Shown here one piece after another: positions 35,533-44,624 of a DNA stretch of 44,624 nucleotides. Numbering within the stretch: the stretch's first letter is position 1; every line of letters starts with the position of its first letter. The notes under the pieces were generated by a model. That model was given only the letters and a program-made list of their open reading frames with translations. It was not told where the DNA came from and did not search any database. Location of the stretch: contig CABMIH010000033.1 of NCBI GenBank assembly GCA_902386205.1, positions 1-44,624 of the forward strand, given 5' to 3'. The stretch comes from an uncultured archaeon. GTDB taxonomy: Archaea > Halobacteriota > Methanosarcinia > Methanosarcinales > Methanoperedenaceae. The position numbers and the translations under genes were made by a program.

Positions 35533-36075
35533 TTAGATGTTGCTTACATCAAAGGAATATTCTTTTCGTTCTCCATTGACCGATACAGTAACTTTTAAAG
35601 CAGGACCTTCACTTTTACTGACCAGGGGGTAACACATGCCGATAGTGTGGGATGATCTTGCGTCAAGCTTGAATTCTAATCCCAGCGGACGCACGCATAA
35701 ATCACTTAACCCGACCTGGGCATCATACCTATCATCGATTTCTTTCCCGCTTTTAGTAATAACTGCATCTGTGAGGATTTTAAAATCAATACTCTTTTCA
35801 ATGTTATTTTTTACCTCCAGGTTGATAATAAAACAGGACTGCTTTTGTCCGGTTTGTACTATACAGTCTTCAAGAGTTTTTGCTTCTGTTACCTGAATCT
35901 GGAATGGAGGGGCCGCAGGAGTTTGAGCAGCAGGTGTCTGGCCTGCCGGGGCCTGCTCAGTAAGGGTCGGTTTGAGATTTTCAGCAACATTTTTGTCTGG
36001 AGTATCTGTGCAGCCTGAAAAGAAAATTATCATTCCAATAGCAGTGATTAATATGATGGATTTGGATCGTGCCAT
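35533..36075 (-). CDS. Lipoprotein with C-terminal beta domain
   Basis: A 180-aa protein with a lipoprotein signal peptide and lipobox (IIFFSGC), a Pro/Ala/Thr-rich linker (TPAAQTPAAPP) and a beta-rich C-terminal domain resembling DUF4352-like extracellular Ig folds. Four cysteines lie in the mature domain (EDCIVQ, QSCFII, DLCVRP, IGMCYP), possibly disulfide pairs. It precedes the dehydratase gene on the same strand (stop to start 24 bases) but a shared role is doubtful. Function unknown. Confidence 0.68.
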   Translation of the reverse strand: MARSKSIILITAIGMIIFFSGCTDTPDKNVAENLKPTLTEQAPAGQTPAAQTPAAPPFQIQVTEAKTLEDCIVQTGQKQSCFIINLEVKNNIEKSIDFKILTDAVITKSGKEIDDRYDAQVGLSDLCVRPLGLEFKLDARSSHTIGMCYPLVSKSEGPALKVTVSVNGERKEYSFDVSNI

Positions 36076-36228
36076 AACACCACATAACTTGAGATTGCGT
36101 ACAGCATAATAAACTTATGGTTTTATTACTTGTTCTTGAATTTTGAGGAATAGATATATTCTTAAATCAAAAGGCCAATTTGATGACTCCTGCAAAAGGA
36201 ACGAAGAAGTATGTACAGGTGAATCATA

Positions 36229-37662
36229 ATGAGAGCAAATAAAAGAACCATAATTTTATTCAATCCCATGCCCGTAAAACATCCTGTGGCGATCCCAAAT
36301 AAGCAAACCACATCCCTGCAGGTCCCTCTTGTCAATGTCCCGCTATCCCTTCTTGCCATTGCAAGAATGGTCAGGGACGATTTTGATGTTAAGATTATTA
36401 ATGCCGTGGTTGATAACGATTATAAAGAGAATATTCTCGATATGTGTGAAAATGCGCTCTGCCTCGGGGTGAGCAGCATGACCTGTTACCAGATAACGGA
36501 CGGGATCGATGTTTCATCAGCAGTTAAAGAACGCTATCCTGCTCTTCCTGTCATCTGGGGAGGGTATCATCCATCAACTGAACCCATACAGACACTTACA
36601 AATCCTTATATTGATATTGTTATCAGGGGACAGGGAGAGCTGACTTTCAGGGATGTTGTAGAAAAGATTAACAATAATGATCCGCTTGATGATGTTCCGG
36701 GAGTGTCCTATAAAGATGTTGGACGCATCATAAGCAACCCCGACAGGAAATTTGAGAATATCAATGTTTTTCCCCCTGTTCCCTATGATATGATCAATGT
36801 TGAGAGCCATATAAAAGGCTATAAGTTCGGAAAGCGCTGCCTCGATTATTATGCGAGCCAGGGATGTGATTCAGGGTGTGATTTCTGCTCAGAACCACTT
36901 TTTTGCAAAAAGCACTGGTCGGGCCTTTCGCCTGAAACCGTGGTTTCTCAACTTGAATACCTGGCAAAGACCTACAATATCGACACATTCATGATACGCG
37001 ACAGTGATTTCTTCCTGAATGTCAGGAGGGTGAAAGGGATATGTGAACTCCTGATCAGGAAAAATCCGGCTATCAGACTTACAAGTGTCAATGCCAGAAT
37101 GGAGCATATTGCGCGTATTGATGATGATATCCTTGCTCTTGCCCGCAAAGCGGGAATATGTGAGCTTTTCATTGGCATTGAGAGCGGGTTCCAGAATGCG
37201 CTTGATGTAATGAACAAAGGGGCAAAAGTCAGCCAGATCAAGATATGTACTGACAGGTGCATAAAACATGACATTGACATAAGGGGATCGTTCATGGTCG
37301 GGATTCCTGGCGTGGATGCAAGAGAGGAAGTCAGAAGCACATTCAACGAGATCCATAAGATGATATGTGTGTACGGGGAGCAGGACAGGCTTGCACATAT
37401 GGATATATTGCTATCGTTTTTCACCCCATATCCCCACACGTCGCTCTACGATATCTCGTTAAAATACGGCCTCAAACCGATGAATACTCTTGAGGAATGG
37501 GGTAATTTTGACCAGTTCGATTTCAAGGCGCCCTGGTTCCCGCAGGAATATTTTGACCTGGTCAGGGAATTCAGGGCTGGATTGCCATGGAATTCAGGAT
37601 GCGGATATAAGGATTGGTGCGAGTTCTATAGAAATATAATGGGACGGTTGGAAGATATTTAG
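36229..37662 (+). CDS. B12-binding-domain radical SAM protein
   Basis: A 477-aa enzyme: N-terminal cobalamin-binding-type Rossmann domain (about 1-165, containing IIWGGYHP-like VIWGGYHPS and GQGELTF), then a radical SAM barrel with the CX3CX2C cluster C213-C217-C220 (GCDSGCDFCSEP) and RDSDFFLN, SVNARMEHI and GIESGFQNALDVMNKG motifs. This is the BchE/P-methylase-like class, which can do methyl transfers, cyclisations or oxidations. The substrate is not predictable. A GGTGAAT ribosome-binding site precedes the ATG. The genes around it do not form an obvious biosynthetic cluster. Confidence 0.85.
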   Translation: MRANKRTIILFNPMPVKHPVAIPNKQTTSLQVPLVNVPLSLLAIARMVRDDFDVKIINAVVDNDYKENILDMCENALCLGVSSMTCYQITDGIDVSSAVKERYPALPVIWGGYHPSTEPIQTLTNPYIDIVIRGQGELTFRDVVEKINNNDPLDDVPGVSYKDVGRIISNPDRKFENINVFPPVPYDMINVESHIKGYKFGKRCLDYYASQGCDSGCDFCSEPLFCKKHWSGLSPETVVSQLEYLAKTYNIDTFMIRDSDFFLNVRRVKGICELLIRKNPAIRLTSVNARMEHIARIDDDILALARKAGICELFIGIESGFQNALDVMNKGAKVSQIKICTDRCIKHDIDIRGSFMVGIPGVDAREEVRSTFNEIHKMICVYGEQDRLAHMDILLSFFTPYPHTSLYDISLKYGLKPMNTLEEWGNFDQFDFKAPWFPQEYFDLVREFRAGLPWNSGCGYKDWCEFYRNIMGRLEDI

Positions 37663-37676
37663 ATCAAAAAATAGAA

Positions 37677-37697
37677 ACCCGATATAAATTATCGGGT
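37677..37697. terminator. Bidirectional hairpin between the radical SAM and cytochrome genes
   Basis: ACCCGATA-TAAAT-TATCGGGT is a perfect 8-bp inverted repeat with a 5-base loop, 15 bases after the radical SAM stop and in the convergent gap (37663-37777). Likely a terminator for one or both strands. Confidence 0.55.
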
Positions 37698-37777
37698 ATC
37701 CGGAGTCATGAATCAAGCATCATTATACTCCACAAACAAACCAACTAATATCTATCATGCATCGCCATCTTCCTATC

Positions 37778-40700
37778 TCAACCCCCGCCATAACCCATAG
37801 CAACCGTTGAAGCTGTATTAATCTGGTTAACAACTGCCGCCACAGGCTGGCTTGAAACTACCACAGCCGATCCGCCTGTTGTAGGCGCCGAAGGCGCAGG
37901 GACGAATACCTGTGATGTATTCGCAGAGATTACTGCGTTCCGGGTTTCTACAGGTGCACCGTTCTGGTCATAGAACGATACGGCGACATTCGCGCTCACA
38001 GTCCCAGTATTCTGGACATACACCGGGGTATTCCAGCCTGAATTGCCATATGATATCCACGGGATGTATACCTGGCTTGATCCTGTCGCGAAACCATCGT
38101 AGCTCATAGCCCAATTATTGTTGTTTATCATCTCATTGACGATTGCTATGACATCCTGTGTGGACTCGATAACCGCAGACCCATAAGATGTCGATGCAGC
38201 GGGAGGCCAGAACACGGATGCAGTGTTCGGAGGTATTACTCCAGTTTGTGTCTGGACAGGAACACCATTTGAATCGTAAAAGTTCACATTCACGCTGGCA
38301 CTTGCAGTACCGATGTTCTGAACCTGGATCGGTGTATAGGTATTTGTCTGGGAGAAGTTTATTGCAGGAATATAGACTTTCCTTGACCCTGTACTAAATC
38401 CTTCATAGCTCATGGCCTGGGGTGTGACTTTGGCCATTTCATTGACCACGGCGATCACATTCCGTGTTGAGGTAATCACTGCGGAACCGCCTGCCGTCGG
38501 ACCCGCTGGAGGCCAGAACACTGACGATGTCCTGGGCTGGATGGTAGCAGTCTGGGTCGCTACAGGATTACCGCTCTGGTCATACATGGCAACCGATACG
38601 TCGGCAGGCACGGTGTCGATATTCTGGACCTGGATGGGTGTATACCAGTCGGTCTGTGAATACGCTATCCACGGAATGTACACTTTCGTTGAGCCCTGGG
38701 TGAATCCGCTGTAACTCATTCCATCAAGACCGTTCTTTGGCATTTCGTTCACTATGGCGACAACATTCTGTGTTGAGGTAATCACCGCAGACCCGCCTGC
38801 CGTCGGACCCACCGGAGGCCAGAAGACCGAAGTTGCATTAGGCAGGATAGCAGCTGACTGTGTTGTTACCAAGTTGCCGTTCTGGTCATAGAACGCAACA
38901 GCAAAATTTGCACTGACAGTCCCTGCATTCTGGACATACAGCGGCGTAAGCCAGTCTGATTGGGAATACGCTATCCATGGGATGAACATCCCTGTACTTG
39001 GAGTAAGGATAAAGTCCTGTATTATATCTGCATTAACCAACAATGTTGTTACATTCGTTGCATACCCTGAAGCACCTGCACTTACCTGGTACGTACCAGC
39101 AGGAACGTTCATTGAATAATCGCCTGTGGTGCCTGTGGTTGCGTTATACTGCGAATAGGCATCCAGTTTTACAAGTGCACCGTCAATCCCGAGTCCTGAT
39201 GTGGCGTTGGTAACCTTTCCGCTTAATGCATAGATTGGTTTCGGTATTAGCACAACATCCTGAATTAGTATTGTATCAGCTATAATTGTTGCCGGTGGTA
39301 TCGTATTGTTATAGTCATATTCGGGATCTTTAGTCACATTCAACAGGTAAGTACCCTCAGGGAGACGAAGCGAATAAAATCCTGATGCATCGGTTGTGGC
39401 TTTCCAGGTGGTATTTGTTGCAACAATCGCTCCTTCGATGGGAAGGAGTGAAGAGCTGTTGATTACCGTGCCGTTCAGGAAACCTTTTGGCTGTTGTATG
39501 ACCAGAGTCGCATCCATCGGTAAACTGAATTCACCGTTAAGAGGATAATATGGCTTGGTTATGATTGTCTTGGGTGCTGAGGCCATAACCCTCACACTTA
39601 CCTTGTAAGTACCCTCACCAAGAACAGAGGTATTAAGTGTTGCATTCACTGTCTCGTAGCTTGTATCGAATCTGCCGTCTTTTGCATTCATTGAAGTCCA
39701 ATTGATGATAATCCGATCAAGACTATCCCGAACCTGGTATTGGGCTGCTTCGATAGGCAGGAATTTGCTTGTCTTTGATCCGTTAGCTATGATATCTACT
39801 GGCTTGGTTATTATCACTATCGAGGGTATGAGGGACATATTCACAACGACTGGTATCTGGTTTTGGTCCTTTCCGGCTACATTGTGCGTTGTTATATTAT
39901 TTGTTGGAGTATTATGACAACTGGTACCGCATTTTGCCGGATTGGTGGTAATATTGTTTCCCAGAATATGGTATCGGCCAGATTCAACTGCAATACCCGG
40001 CCCGTGGAAAGGTTCATCCAGACCATTATGAGTTGTGTGACAATCATGACAACCTGAATAGTTCACAGGATTTATAAGCTGCCACCCTGGGTTCTCTACC
40101 CTGCCTCTTGGGCCTGTTGTGCCCTGCACATGGTAGGTGTCAGGAGCATGACAGCTCTTGCATGTATTAGATCCATGGTTTAATTTACTAACAATTAACA
40201 AAGGATCATTTACCGGAACCACTCCTGTGCTGTTTTTATGACAGCTATCACACAGATAAACATCGCGGCGGTCCATATCCTTCTTATAATGACATGTCCA
40301 GCAATCATAATTTGAGACCACGCCCGTACCATCACTTCTATTAATATTGGCATGTCGCCCGAACTTGGAAATGTTAACATCATTTTCAACTACGACATGG
40401 CAAGAGATGCAATCATCAAATACATTAACTTCAATTCTGTAATATTTGAAGGTTGTACCATTTGTATGGCAGCCGGTGCAATAGAGGTCGCCCCCGCGAT
40501 AAAGGTAAGCATCGCTTCCAATATAACCGAATGTGCCGTTGGAGTCACTGCCGTATGTGATCGCAAGGTCATTTTTTGTCATTTTAGGATAATTTGTTCC
40601 ATGTACATCATGGCATGCAGGGCAGGATTCGTAAGATGTTCTATTCCCGCTCATATTATAATCGAACATGCCTTTTATGCCTGCATTAATACTCCCGAAG

Positions 40701-41227
40701 TCGTCCAGATGATTCCAATGTATATTGGTCGGGATATCAGGACCACCGTTTTTACTACCATCATGATAACCAGCCGGATTCGTATTAATGAAATTAGTTC
40801 CAATATTGGCGACGGCAATTGGATCATTTATGTGGTCAGTTGAAGATATATAGCTGGACAACTGACCTACGATCTTTGATTCATTATGGCAGAAATAACA
40901 AAGATAAAAATTTTGTGAATTATACGACGTTGTGAGCGGCCCGGTAATATTACTGCCATTCAACTGTCTTATAAACTTACCGTGGTCCGGGTCACCACCA
41001 TTTATAGAGTTTACATGGCAATCAATACACTTTATAATGCCATGAGGATTCGAATCATAAAGGGAATGATTAATCGGTTTTGCATTAGGAGATGTATGGC
41101 ATGCCCCGTTGAAACACGCATCATTTGGTGAGACACCGAATACGCCTGGAATAAAAAAAATTCCTATGAAAAATAACAGCAATCCTGTCCTATTCACATT
41201 ATTTGATAATATCTTCAGCTTGTACAT
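37778..41227 (-). CDS. Secreted multiheme c-type cytochrome A, 11 heme sites, four C-terminal repeats
   Basis: An 1149-aa extracellular cytochrome. After a signal peptide (residues 1-32, ending GVFG) there are nine canonical CXXCH sites (C67, C110, C202, C250, C273, C309, C326, C356, C393) and two variants, CX4CH at C38 and CX3CH at C433. Residues about 450-580 form a beta domain and 580-745 hold two carboxypeptidase-regulatory-like domains (GFLNGTVI... and ALSGKVTNATSGLGIDGALV). Residues 748-1149 are four tandem repeats with WPP and VNEM motifs. There is no C-terminal membrane anchor. A GAGGT ribosome-binding site precedes the ATG. It is a paralogue of the next gene upstream and both are probably involved in extracellular electron transfer; that is inferred from the heme content and export signal. 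Confidence 0.9.
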   Translation of the reverse strand: MYKLKILSNNVNRTGLLLFFIGIFFIPGVFGVSPNDACFNGACHTSPNAKPINHSLYDSNPHGIIKCIDCHVNSINGGDPDHGKFIRQLNGSNITGPLTTSYNSQNFYLCYFCHNESKIVGQLSSYISSTDHINDPIAVANIGTNFINTNPAGYHDGSKNGGPDIPTNIHWNHLDDFGSINAGIKGMFDYNMSGNRTSYESCPACHDVHGTNYPKMTKNDLAITYGSDSNGTFGYIGSDAYLYRGGDLYCTGCHTNGTTFKYYRIEVNVFDDCISCHVVVENDVNISKFGRHANINRSDGTGVVSNYDCWTCHYKKDMDRRDVYLCDSCHKNSTGVVPVNDPLLIVSKLNHGSNTCKSCHAPDTYHVQGTTGPRGRVENPGWQLINPVNYSGCHDCHTTHNGLDEPFHGPGIAVESGRYHILGNNITTNPAKCGTSCHNTPTNNITTHNVAGKDQNQIPVVVNMSLIPSIVIITKPVDIIANGSKTSKFLPIEAAQYQVRDSLDRIIINWTSMNAKDGRFDTSYETVNATLNTSVLGEGTYKVSVRVMASAPKTIITKPYYPLNGEFSLPMDATLVIQQPKGFLNGTVINSSSLLPIEGAIVATNTTWKATTDASGFYSLRLPEGTYLLNVTKDPEYDYNNTIPPATIIADTILIQDVVLIPKPIYALSGKVTNATSGLGIDGALVKLDAYSQYNATTGTTGDYSMNVPAGTYQVSAGASGYATNVTTLLVNADIIQDFILTPSTGMFIPWIAYSQSDWLTPLYVQNAGTVSANFAVAFYDQNGNLVTTQSAAILPNATSVFWPPVGPTAGGSAVITSTQNVVAIVNEMPKNGLDGMSYSGFTQGSTKVYIPWIAYSQTDWYTPIQVQNIDTVPADVSVAMYDQSGNPVATQTATIQPRTSSVFWPPAGPTAGGSAVITSTRNVIAVVNEMAKVTPQAMSYEGFSTGSRKVYIPAINFSQTNTYTPIQVQNIGTASASVNVNFYDSNGVPVQTQTGVIPPNTASVFWPPAASTSYGSAVIESTQDVIAIVNEMINNNNWAMSYDGFATGSSQVYIPWISYGNSGWNTPVYVQNTGTVSANVAVSFYDQNGAPVETRNAVISANTSQVFVPAPSAPTTGGSAVVVSSQPVAAVVNQINTASTVAMGYGGG
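37781..38986 (-). repeat. Four tandem repeats in cytochrome A C-terminus
   Basis: Units at 38681-38986, 38375-38680, 38069-38374 (each 102 codons) and 37781-38068 (96 codons) share the pattern [FY]IPWI.YS..DW.TP..VQN ... FYDQ.G ... VFWPP ... GSAV..S...VA.VN. Unit 3 differs at YIPAINFSQT. These beta-rich repeats match no family I can name. They are not heme-binding. Confidence 0.85.
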
Positions 41228-41341
41228 AGAGTTAACCTCGCCTATCCAAATTTCACTCGATTATCATATGGATTAATCATGAAATAAAGCTTTCTAATTG
41301 CATTTTTTATAAGTGAAAATGAATGGAATATTAGAGGCCCC

Positions 41342-44300
41342 CTAAACCAACACTCCACCATAAGCCAAAGCCTGCATATTCGAGGTTGCATCAATCTCGC
41401 TAATCTCAGCCGCCACTGGCTGGCTTGAAACAACCACAGCCGAACCACCTGTTGTGAGCGCAGTAGAAGCTGGGACGAATATCTGTGACGTATTCGCCGG
41501 GATCACTGCATTCCTGGTCTCTACAGGCGCGCCGTTCTGGTCATAGAACGATAATGCAACATTCGCGTTCACAGTTCCGGTATTCTGGACATATACCGGA
41601 GTATTCCAGCCTGAATTGCCGTATGCTATCCAGGGGATGGATACCTTGACAGAGCCGGCCGCGAAACCGTCATAGCTCATAGCCCAATTATTGTTGTTTA
41701 TCATCGCGTTGACGATGGCTATAATATCTTGGGTGGACTCGATAACCGCAGACCCTGAAGTAGTCGATGCTGCGGGAGGCCAGAACACAGATGCAGTGTT
41801 CGGAGGTATTACCCCATTCTGAGTCTGGACAAGTGCGCCATTCGAATCGTAAATTTTCACGTTCACGCTGGCACTCGCAGTACCGATATTCTGTACCTGG
41901 ATCGGCGTATAGGTATTCGTCTGGGAGAAATTTATAGCCGGAATATACGCTTTCCTTGACCCGGTATTAAATCCTTCATAGCTCATGGCCTGGGATGTGA
42001 CTTTACTCATTTCATTGACTATGGCGATCACATTCCTTGTTGAGGTTATCACGGCCGAACCACCTGTGGTCGGACCTGCTGGAGGCCAGAACACAGAAGC
42101 AGTATTGGGTTGGATGGCAGCCGTCTGGATTGCTAAAGGATTGCCGTTCTGGTCAAACATCGAAACTGATACGTTTGCTGACGTGCTATCAATATTCTGA
42201 ACCTGGATGGGTGTATACCAGTCTGATTGGGAATACGCTATCCAGGGAATATATACTTTCGTAGAGCCCTGCGTAAAACCATTGTAGCTCATGCCGTCCA
42301 AGCCGTTCTTGGGCATTTCGTTAACTATGGCGACAACTTTCTGGGTGGAGGTTATAATTGCAGTGCCACCTGTTGTCTGGCCAATAGGAGGCCAGAACAC
42401 AGAAGCAGTATTGGGCTGGATCGTTGCAATCTGGGTCGTTACTAAATTGCCAGTCTGGTCATACATCGAAACTGATACGGTAGATGTAGATGAACCAATA
42501 TTTTGCACCTGGATCGGTGTGTACCAGTCTGATTGGGAATACGCTATCCACGGGATGAATATACCTGAACTTACGTTAAGGATGAAGTCCTGTCTCATAT
42601 TCTTATTCACTAATAATGTCGTTACGTTTGTTGAATAGCCTGAAGCTGTTGCACTTACCTGATACCTATCACCTGGAACGTTCATTGAATAATCTCCTGT
42701 GATGTTAGAAGTTACATTATACTGGGGATAGGCATCAAGTTTTACAAGTGCACCATTTATCCCAAGGCCTGAAGAGGCATTTGTAAGTCTTCCGTTCAAT
42801 TGATAAACAGGTTTCCTTGTCAATAAAATATCCTGGGTTACGGTCGTAAATGGCGCAACTATCACGGGGGGGATTGTATTGTTGGAATTATATTCCGGCA
42901 ATTTTGAAGCATTTAGTACATAAGTACCATTTGGAATATGCAATGAATAGAAACCTGAGTTATCAGTTACCGTGGAAATCCCAGTGCTCGCAGCTACCAT
43001 GACCCCGGAGATTCCAGTGAGACCCTCTCTCACAGTACCATTGATGAAACCTTTCGATTCAGTTATGGTTATGATCGCAGTAACCGGAGTACTCCACTGT
43101 TTCCCTATATCCATCCCACGGACATAAACATAATGAGTCCCTAAAGAAAGGCCCGAAGTATTTATACTCCCTGTGATGTCTTCCCATCCTCCATTGACCG
43201 CATCAAACCGCCCATCAACCGCCCCCATTGGTTTTCCTTTCCCCGGTCCAGGAATCGGGCTAATATGATCCGATCTAATATAATATTCCGCTCCCCTGAC
43301 TCTGCTTGCAAGGTAATTATAGTCTTTAATTCTCGAAGTAATTGTCACGGTTTCACCTCTCATTACGGTCAATTCCATAGTACCGTTCAAATAAACTGTA
43401 TCTGTTGTGGGTGGATTCCCCGGTGAAAAGGTCCAATCTGTATTGTGGTCAACTGGATCGAATTGCCCCAGGGTTCCATTATCTGTCGGAATGTGACAGG
43501 AATAACTACAGTCGTAATCTTTATGATTTGTGCCTGTTAGATTAGGTGCACTATATTGATCTGCATATAGTGAATGGCATCCTATGCAGCTCCTCGTCAG
43601 AGGCATGCTTAACGAACCATTGTGTAAATTATCGGCATTTCCGGAAACATGGCACTGGTTGCATGTTGCAAGAGAGGTATGAGCTGACTTTATTTGTGCA
43701 CTGGTACCGTAATTCGGATTTGGCGGATTATGGCATGAATTGCATTCCTTATTGTAATTTGAAGCTTCTCCCTGTGACATAAATCCATAAGCAGGCGCAA
43801 GTGTGTTGTTGACCGTGGGTTTTAGCAAGGATACATTTGTTCCGTAGTGACCAACACTTGCATTGGGATTGTAAGCAAACGCGGTAATGCTGTTGTTATG
43901 ACAGGTAGAGCAATCGGAAGACGTTTTTATGCTGGCGCCGGAGGGTATATGGTTCTTTACTATAGGAGCTGAAAAATTAGCCGCCGCGTGACAATCAATG
44001 CACGTAAATGTTGCTGTAGTTATTCCAGGCAGCGTCATGTTTGAAATATTATAGTGACATGAAACACAGTCATTATTATCCAGAACATCCGATCCACCTG
44101 TTACATTTACATTATTGTGCCTGCCAAATGACGCTTGAACAATGGCAGGATAAATTCCTTTTTGTAAATTATGACAGCCGAGGCAGTTACTCGATGTCCC
44201 GATTTTTACGGTTATAGTGATTGTTTCATTCGCTTTCCCACCGTAGTTATCTGTGGAATTGAAGTACCATGTATAATTTCCTGAATCGCCATTGCCAGGT

Positions 44301-44624
44301 GTCCATGAGAATTGCCCTGTTGTGATGTTAAATGTTCCTTTGCTGGCATTCGTACCGTATGATATCGCGTCATAATCAAGATCCGTAGATATTACTGTGA
44401 ACTGGAGGAGAGTGTTCTCATCTATTACTTTGTTCCCGATTGGCTGCTGGACTGGCGGGTTATTCGGGATCGTGGCATTGAACCATATCATGGTCTGGTT
44501 GGTATTCCCGGAGGTATCGACTGTCTGGGAACTGATATTCTGGGTATAGTGTGGTGACAAGGTAAGATTAAGATAGTTCGTAGGTTTGCTGACGTTTTGG
44601 AGTGTGGTACCATTGCTGTACCTG
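41342..44624 (-). CDS. Secreted multiheme c-type cytochrome B, at least 8 heme sites (5' end outside window)
   Basis: The frame is open to the right edge, so the N-terminus with its signal peptide is missing. Visible order, numbered from the in-frame TTG at 44560: an Ig-like (He_PIG-type) domain (FTVISTDLDYDAISYGTNAS ... GQFSWTPGNGDSGNYTWYF), a heme domain with seven CXXCH (C126, C165, C187, C217, C273, C300, C325) and one CX3CH (C351), a beta domain, two carboxypeptidase-regulatory-like domains, and the same four-repeat C-terminus as cytochrome A, ending ALAYGGVLV. No C-terminal anchor. It lies 114 bases upstream of cytochrome A on the same strand, so the two may be co-transcribed or share regulation. 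Electron-transfer role inferred. Confidence 0.9.
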   Translation of the reverse strand, partial: RYSNGTTLQNVSKPTNYLNLTLSPHYTQNISSQTVDTSGNTNQTMIWFNATIPNNPPVQQPIGNKVIDENTLLQFTVISTDLDYDAISYGTNASKGTFNITTGQFSWTPGNGDSGNYTWYFNSTDNYGGKANETITITVKIGTSSNCLGCHNLQKGIYPAIVQASFGRHNNVNVTGGSDVLDNNDCVSCHYNISNMTLPGITTATFTCIDCHAAANFSAPIVKNHIPSGASIKTSSDCSTCHNNSITAFAYNPNASVGHYGTNVSLLKPTVNNTLAPAYGFMSQGEASNYNKECNSCHNPPNPNYGTSAQIKSAHTSLATCNQCHVSGNADNLHNGSLSMPLTRSCIGCHSLYADQYSAPNLTGTNHKDYDCSYSCHIPTDNGTLGQFDPVDHNTDWTFSPGNPPTTDTVYLNGTMELTVMRGETVTITSRIKDYNYLASRVRGAEYYIRSDHISPIPGPGKGKPMGAVDGRFDAVNGGWEDITGSINTSGLSLGTHYVYVRGMDIGKQWSTPVTAIITITESKGFINGTVREGLTGISGVMVAASTGISTVTDNSGFYSLHIPNGTYVLNASKLPEYNSNNTIPPVIVAPFTTVTQDILLTRKPVYQLNGRLTNASSGLGINGALVKLDAYPQYNVTSNITGDYSMNVPGDRYQVSATASGYSTNVTTLLVNKNMRQDFILNVSSGIFIPWIAYSQSDWYTPIQVQNIGSSTSTVSVSMYDQTGNLVTTQIATIQPNTASVFWPPIGQTTGGTAIITSTQKVVAIVNEMPKNGLDGMSYNGFTQGSTKVYIPWIAYSQSDWYTPIQVQNIDSTSANVSVSMFDQNGNPLAIQTAAIQPNTASVFWPPAGPTTGGSAVITSTRNVIAIVNEMSKVTSQAMSYEGFNTGSRKAYIPAINFSQTNTYTPIQVQNIGTASASVNVKIYDSNGALVQTQNGVIPPNTASVFWPPAASTTSGSAVIESTQDIIAIVNAMINNNNWAMSYDGFAAGSVKVSIPWIAYGNSGWNTPVYVQNTGTVNANVALSFYDQNGAPVETRNAVIPANTSQIFVPASTALTTGGSAVVVSSQPVAAEISEIDATSNMQALAYGGVLV
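41345..42559 (-). repeat. Four tandem repeats in cytochrome B C-terminus
   Basis: Units at 42254-42559, 41948-42253, 41642-41947 (102 codons each) and 41345-41641 (99 codons). Each unit matches the same-position unit of cytochrome A better than its own neighbours (for example unit 3: YIPAINFSQTNTYTPIQVQN in both), and much of the DNA is nearly identical. Confidence 0.85.

Noticed and set aside
41242-41448. A 68-codon minus-strand ORF between the cytochrome genes
   Set aside because: Its first part is the cytochrome B C-terminal region in another frame, and no promoter or ribosome-binding site supports it.

Overview
The window reads as archaeal chromosome, most likely from a methane-metabolising member of the Methanosarcinales. 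Large secreted multiheme cytochromes beside methanopterin/F420 chemistry point to an ANME-2d / 'Candidatus Methanoperedens'-like lineage. Supporting genes are an adjacent mer and fpoF pair, archaeal GatE, archaeal-type RFC large subunit with a PCNA-binding tail, archaeal NadM, a stand-alone GMP synthase amidotransferase subunit, a Methanosarcina-type duplicated S-layer protein, the anaerobic cobalamin genes cbiD-cbiE, roadblock proteins and TATA-box promoters that often give nearly leaderless mRNAs. The lineage assignment is inference; no rRNA or tRNA gene is visible here.

Left part (1-9.9 kb): the end of a secreted CARDB-repeat protein, ATP sulfurylase on the + strand, then a tight minus-strand operon mer-fpoF-nadM-alkD linking C1 reduction/oxidation, F420H2 oxidation, NAD synthesis and DNA repair. 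Next come an MBL-fold hydrolase, a membrane-anchored alkaline-phosphatase-superfamily protein and gatE. Middle-left (10-19.5 kb): an S-layer protein whose last codons overlap cbiD, which in turn overlaps cbiE; an Sm-like protein; a ribbon-helix-helix regulator candidate coupled to a previously hidden 53-residue ORF; two tandem paralogous small membrane proteins; a roadblock protein; and a two-TM protein of unknown role.

Middle-right (19.6-36 kb): an Obg/YchF-like GTPase, a polytopic membrane protein overlapping a second roadblock protein, serA with a coupled small membrane protein, an AAA ATPase of the DUF4143 type, guaAA, an MFS carrier and rfcL sharing a compact divergent promoter, two tandem membrane-anchored winged-helix regulators next to a secreted coiled-coil protein, a KaiC-like protein with a degraded Walker A, a TrmI-type tRNA methyltransferase, an Smr-like protein, and an isopropylmalate dehydratase/homoaconitase large subunit.

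Right part (36-44.6 kb): a lipoprotein, a B12-binding radical SAM enzyme, and two tandem giant multiheme c-type cytochromes. Both carry an N-terminal heme domain (11 and at least 8 heme sites), two carboxypeptidase-regulatory-like beta domains and the same C-terminal block of four 102-residue repeats. That pair is the strongest candidate for an under-described system: a secreted extracellular electron-transfer module with a shared, concertedly evolving adhesive or assembly domain. No CRISPR array, insertion sequence, tRNA or rRNA was seen.
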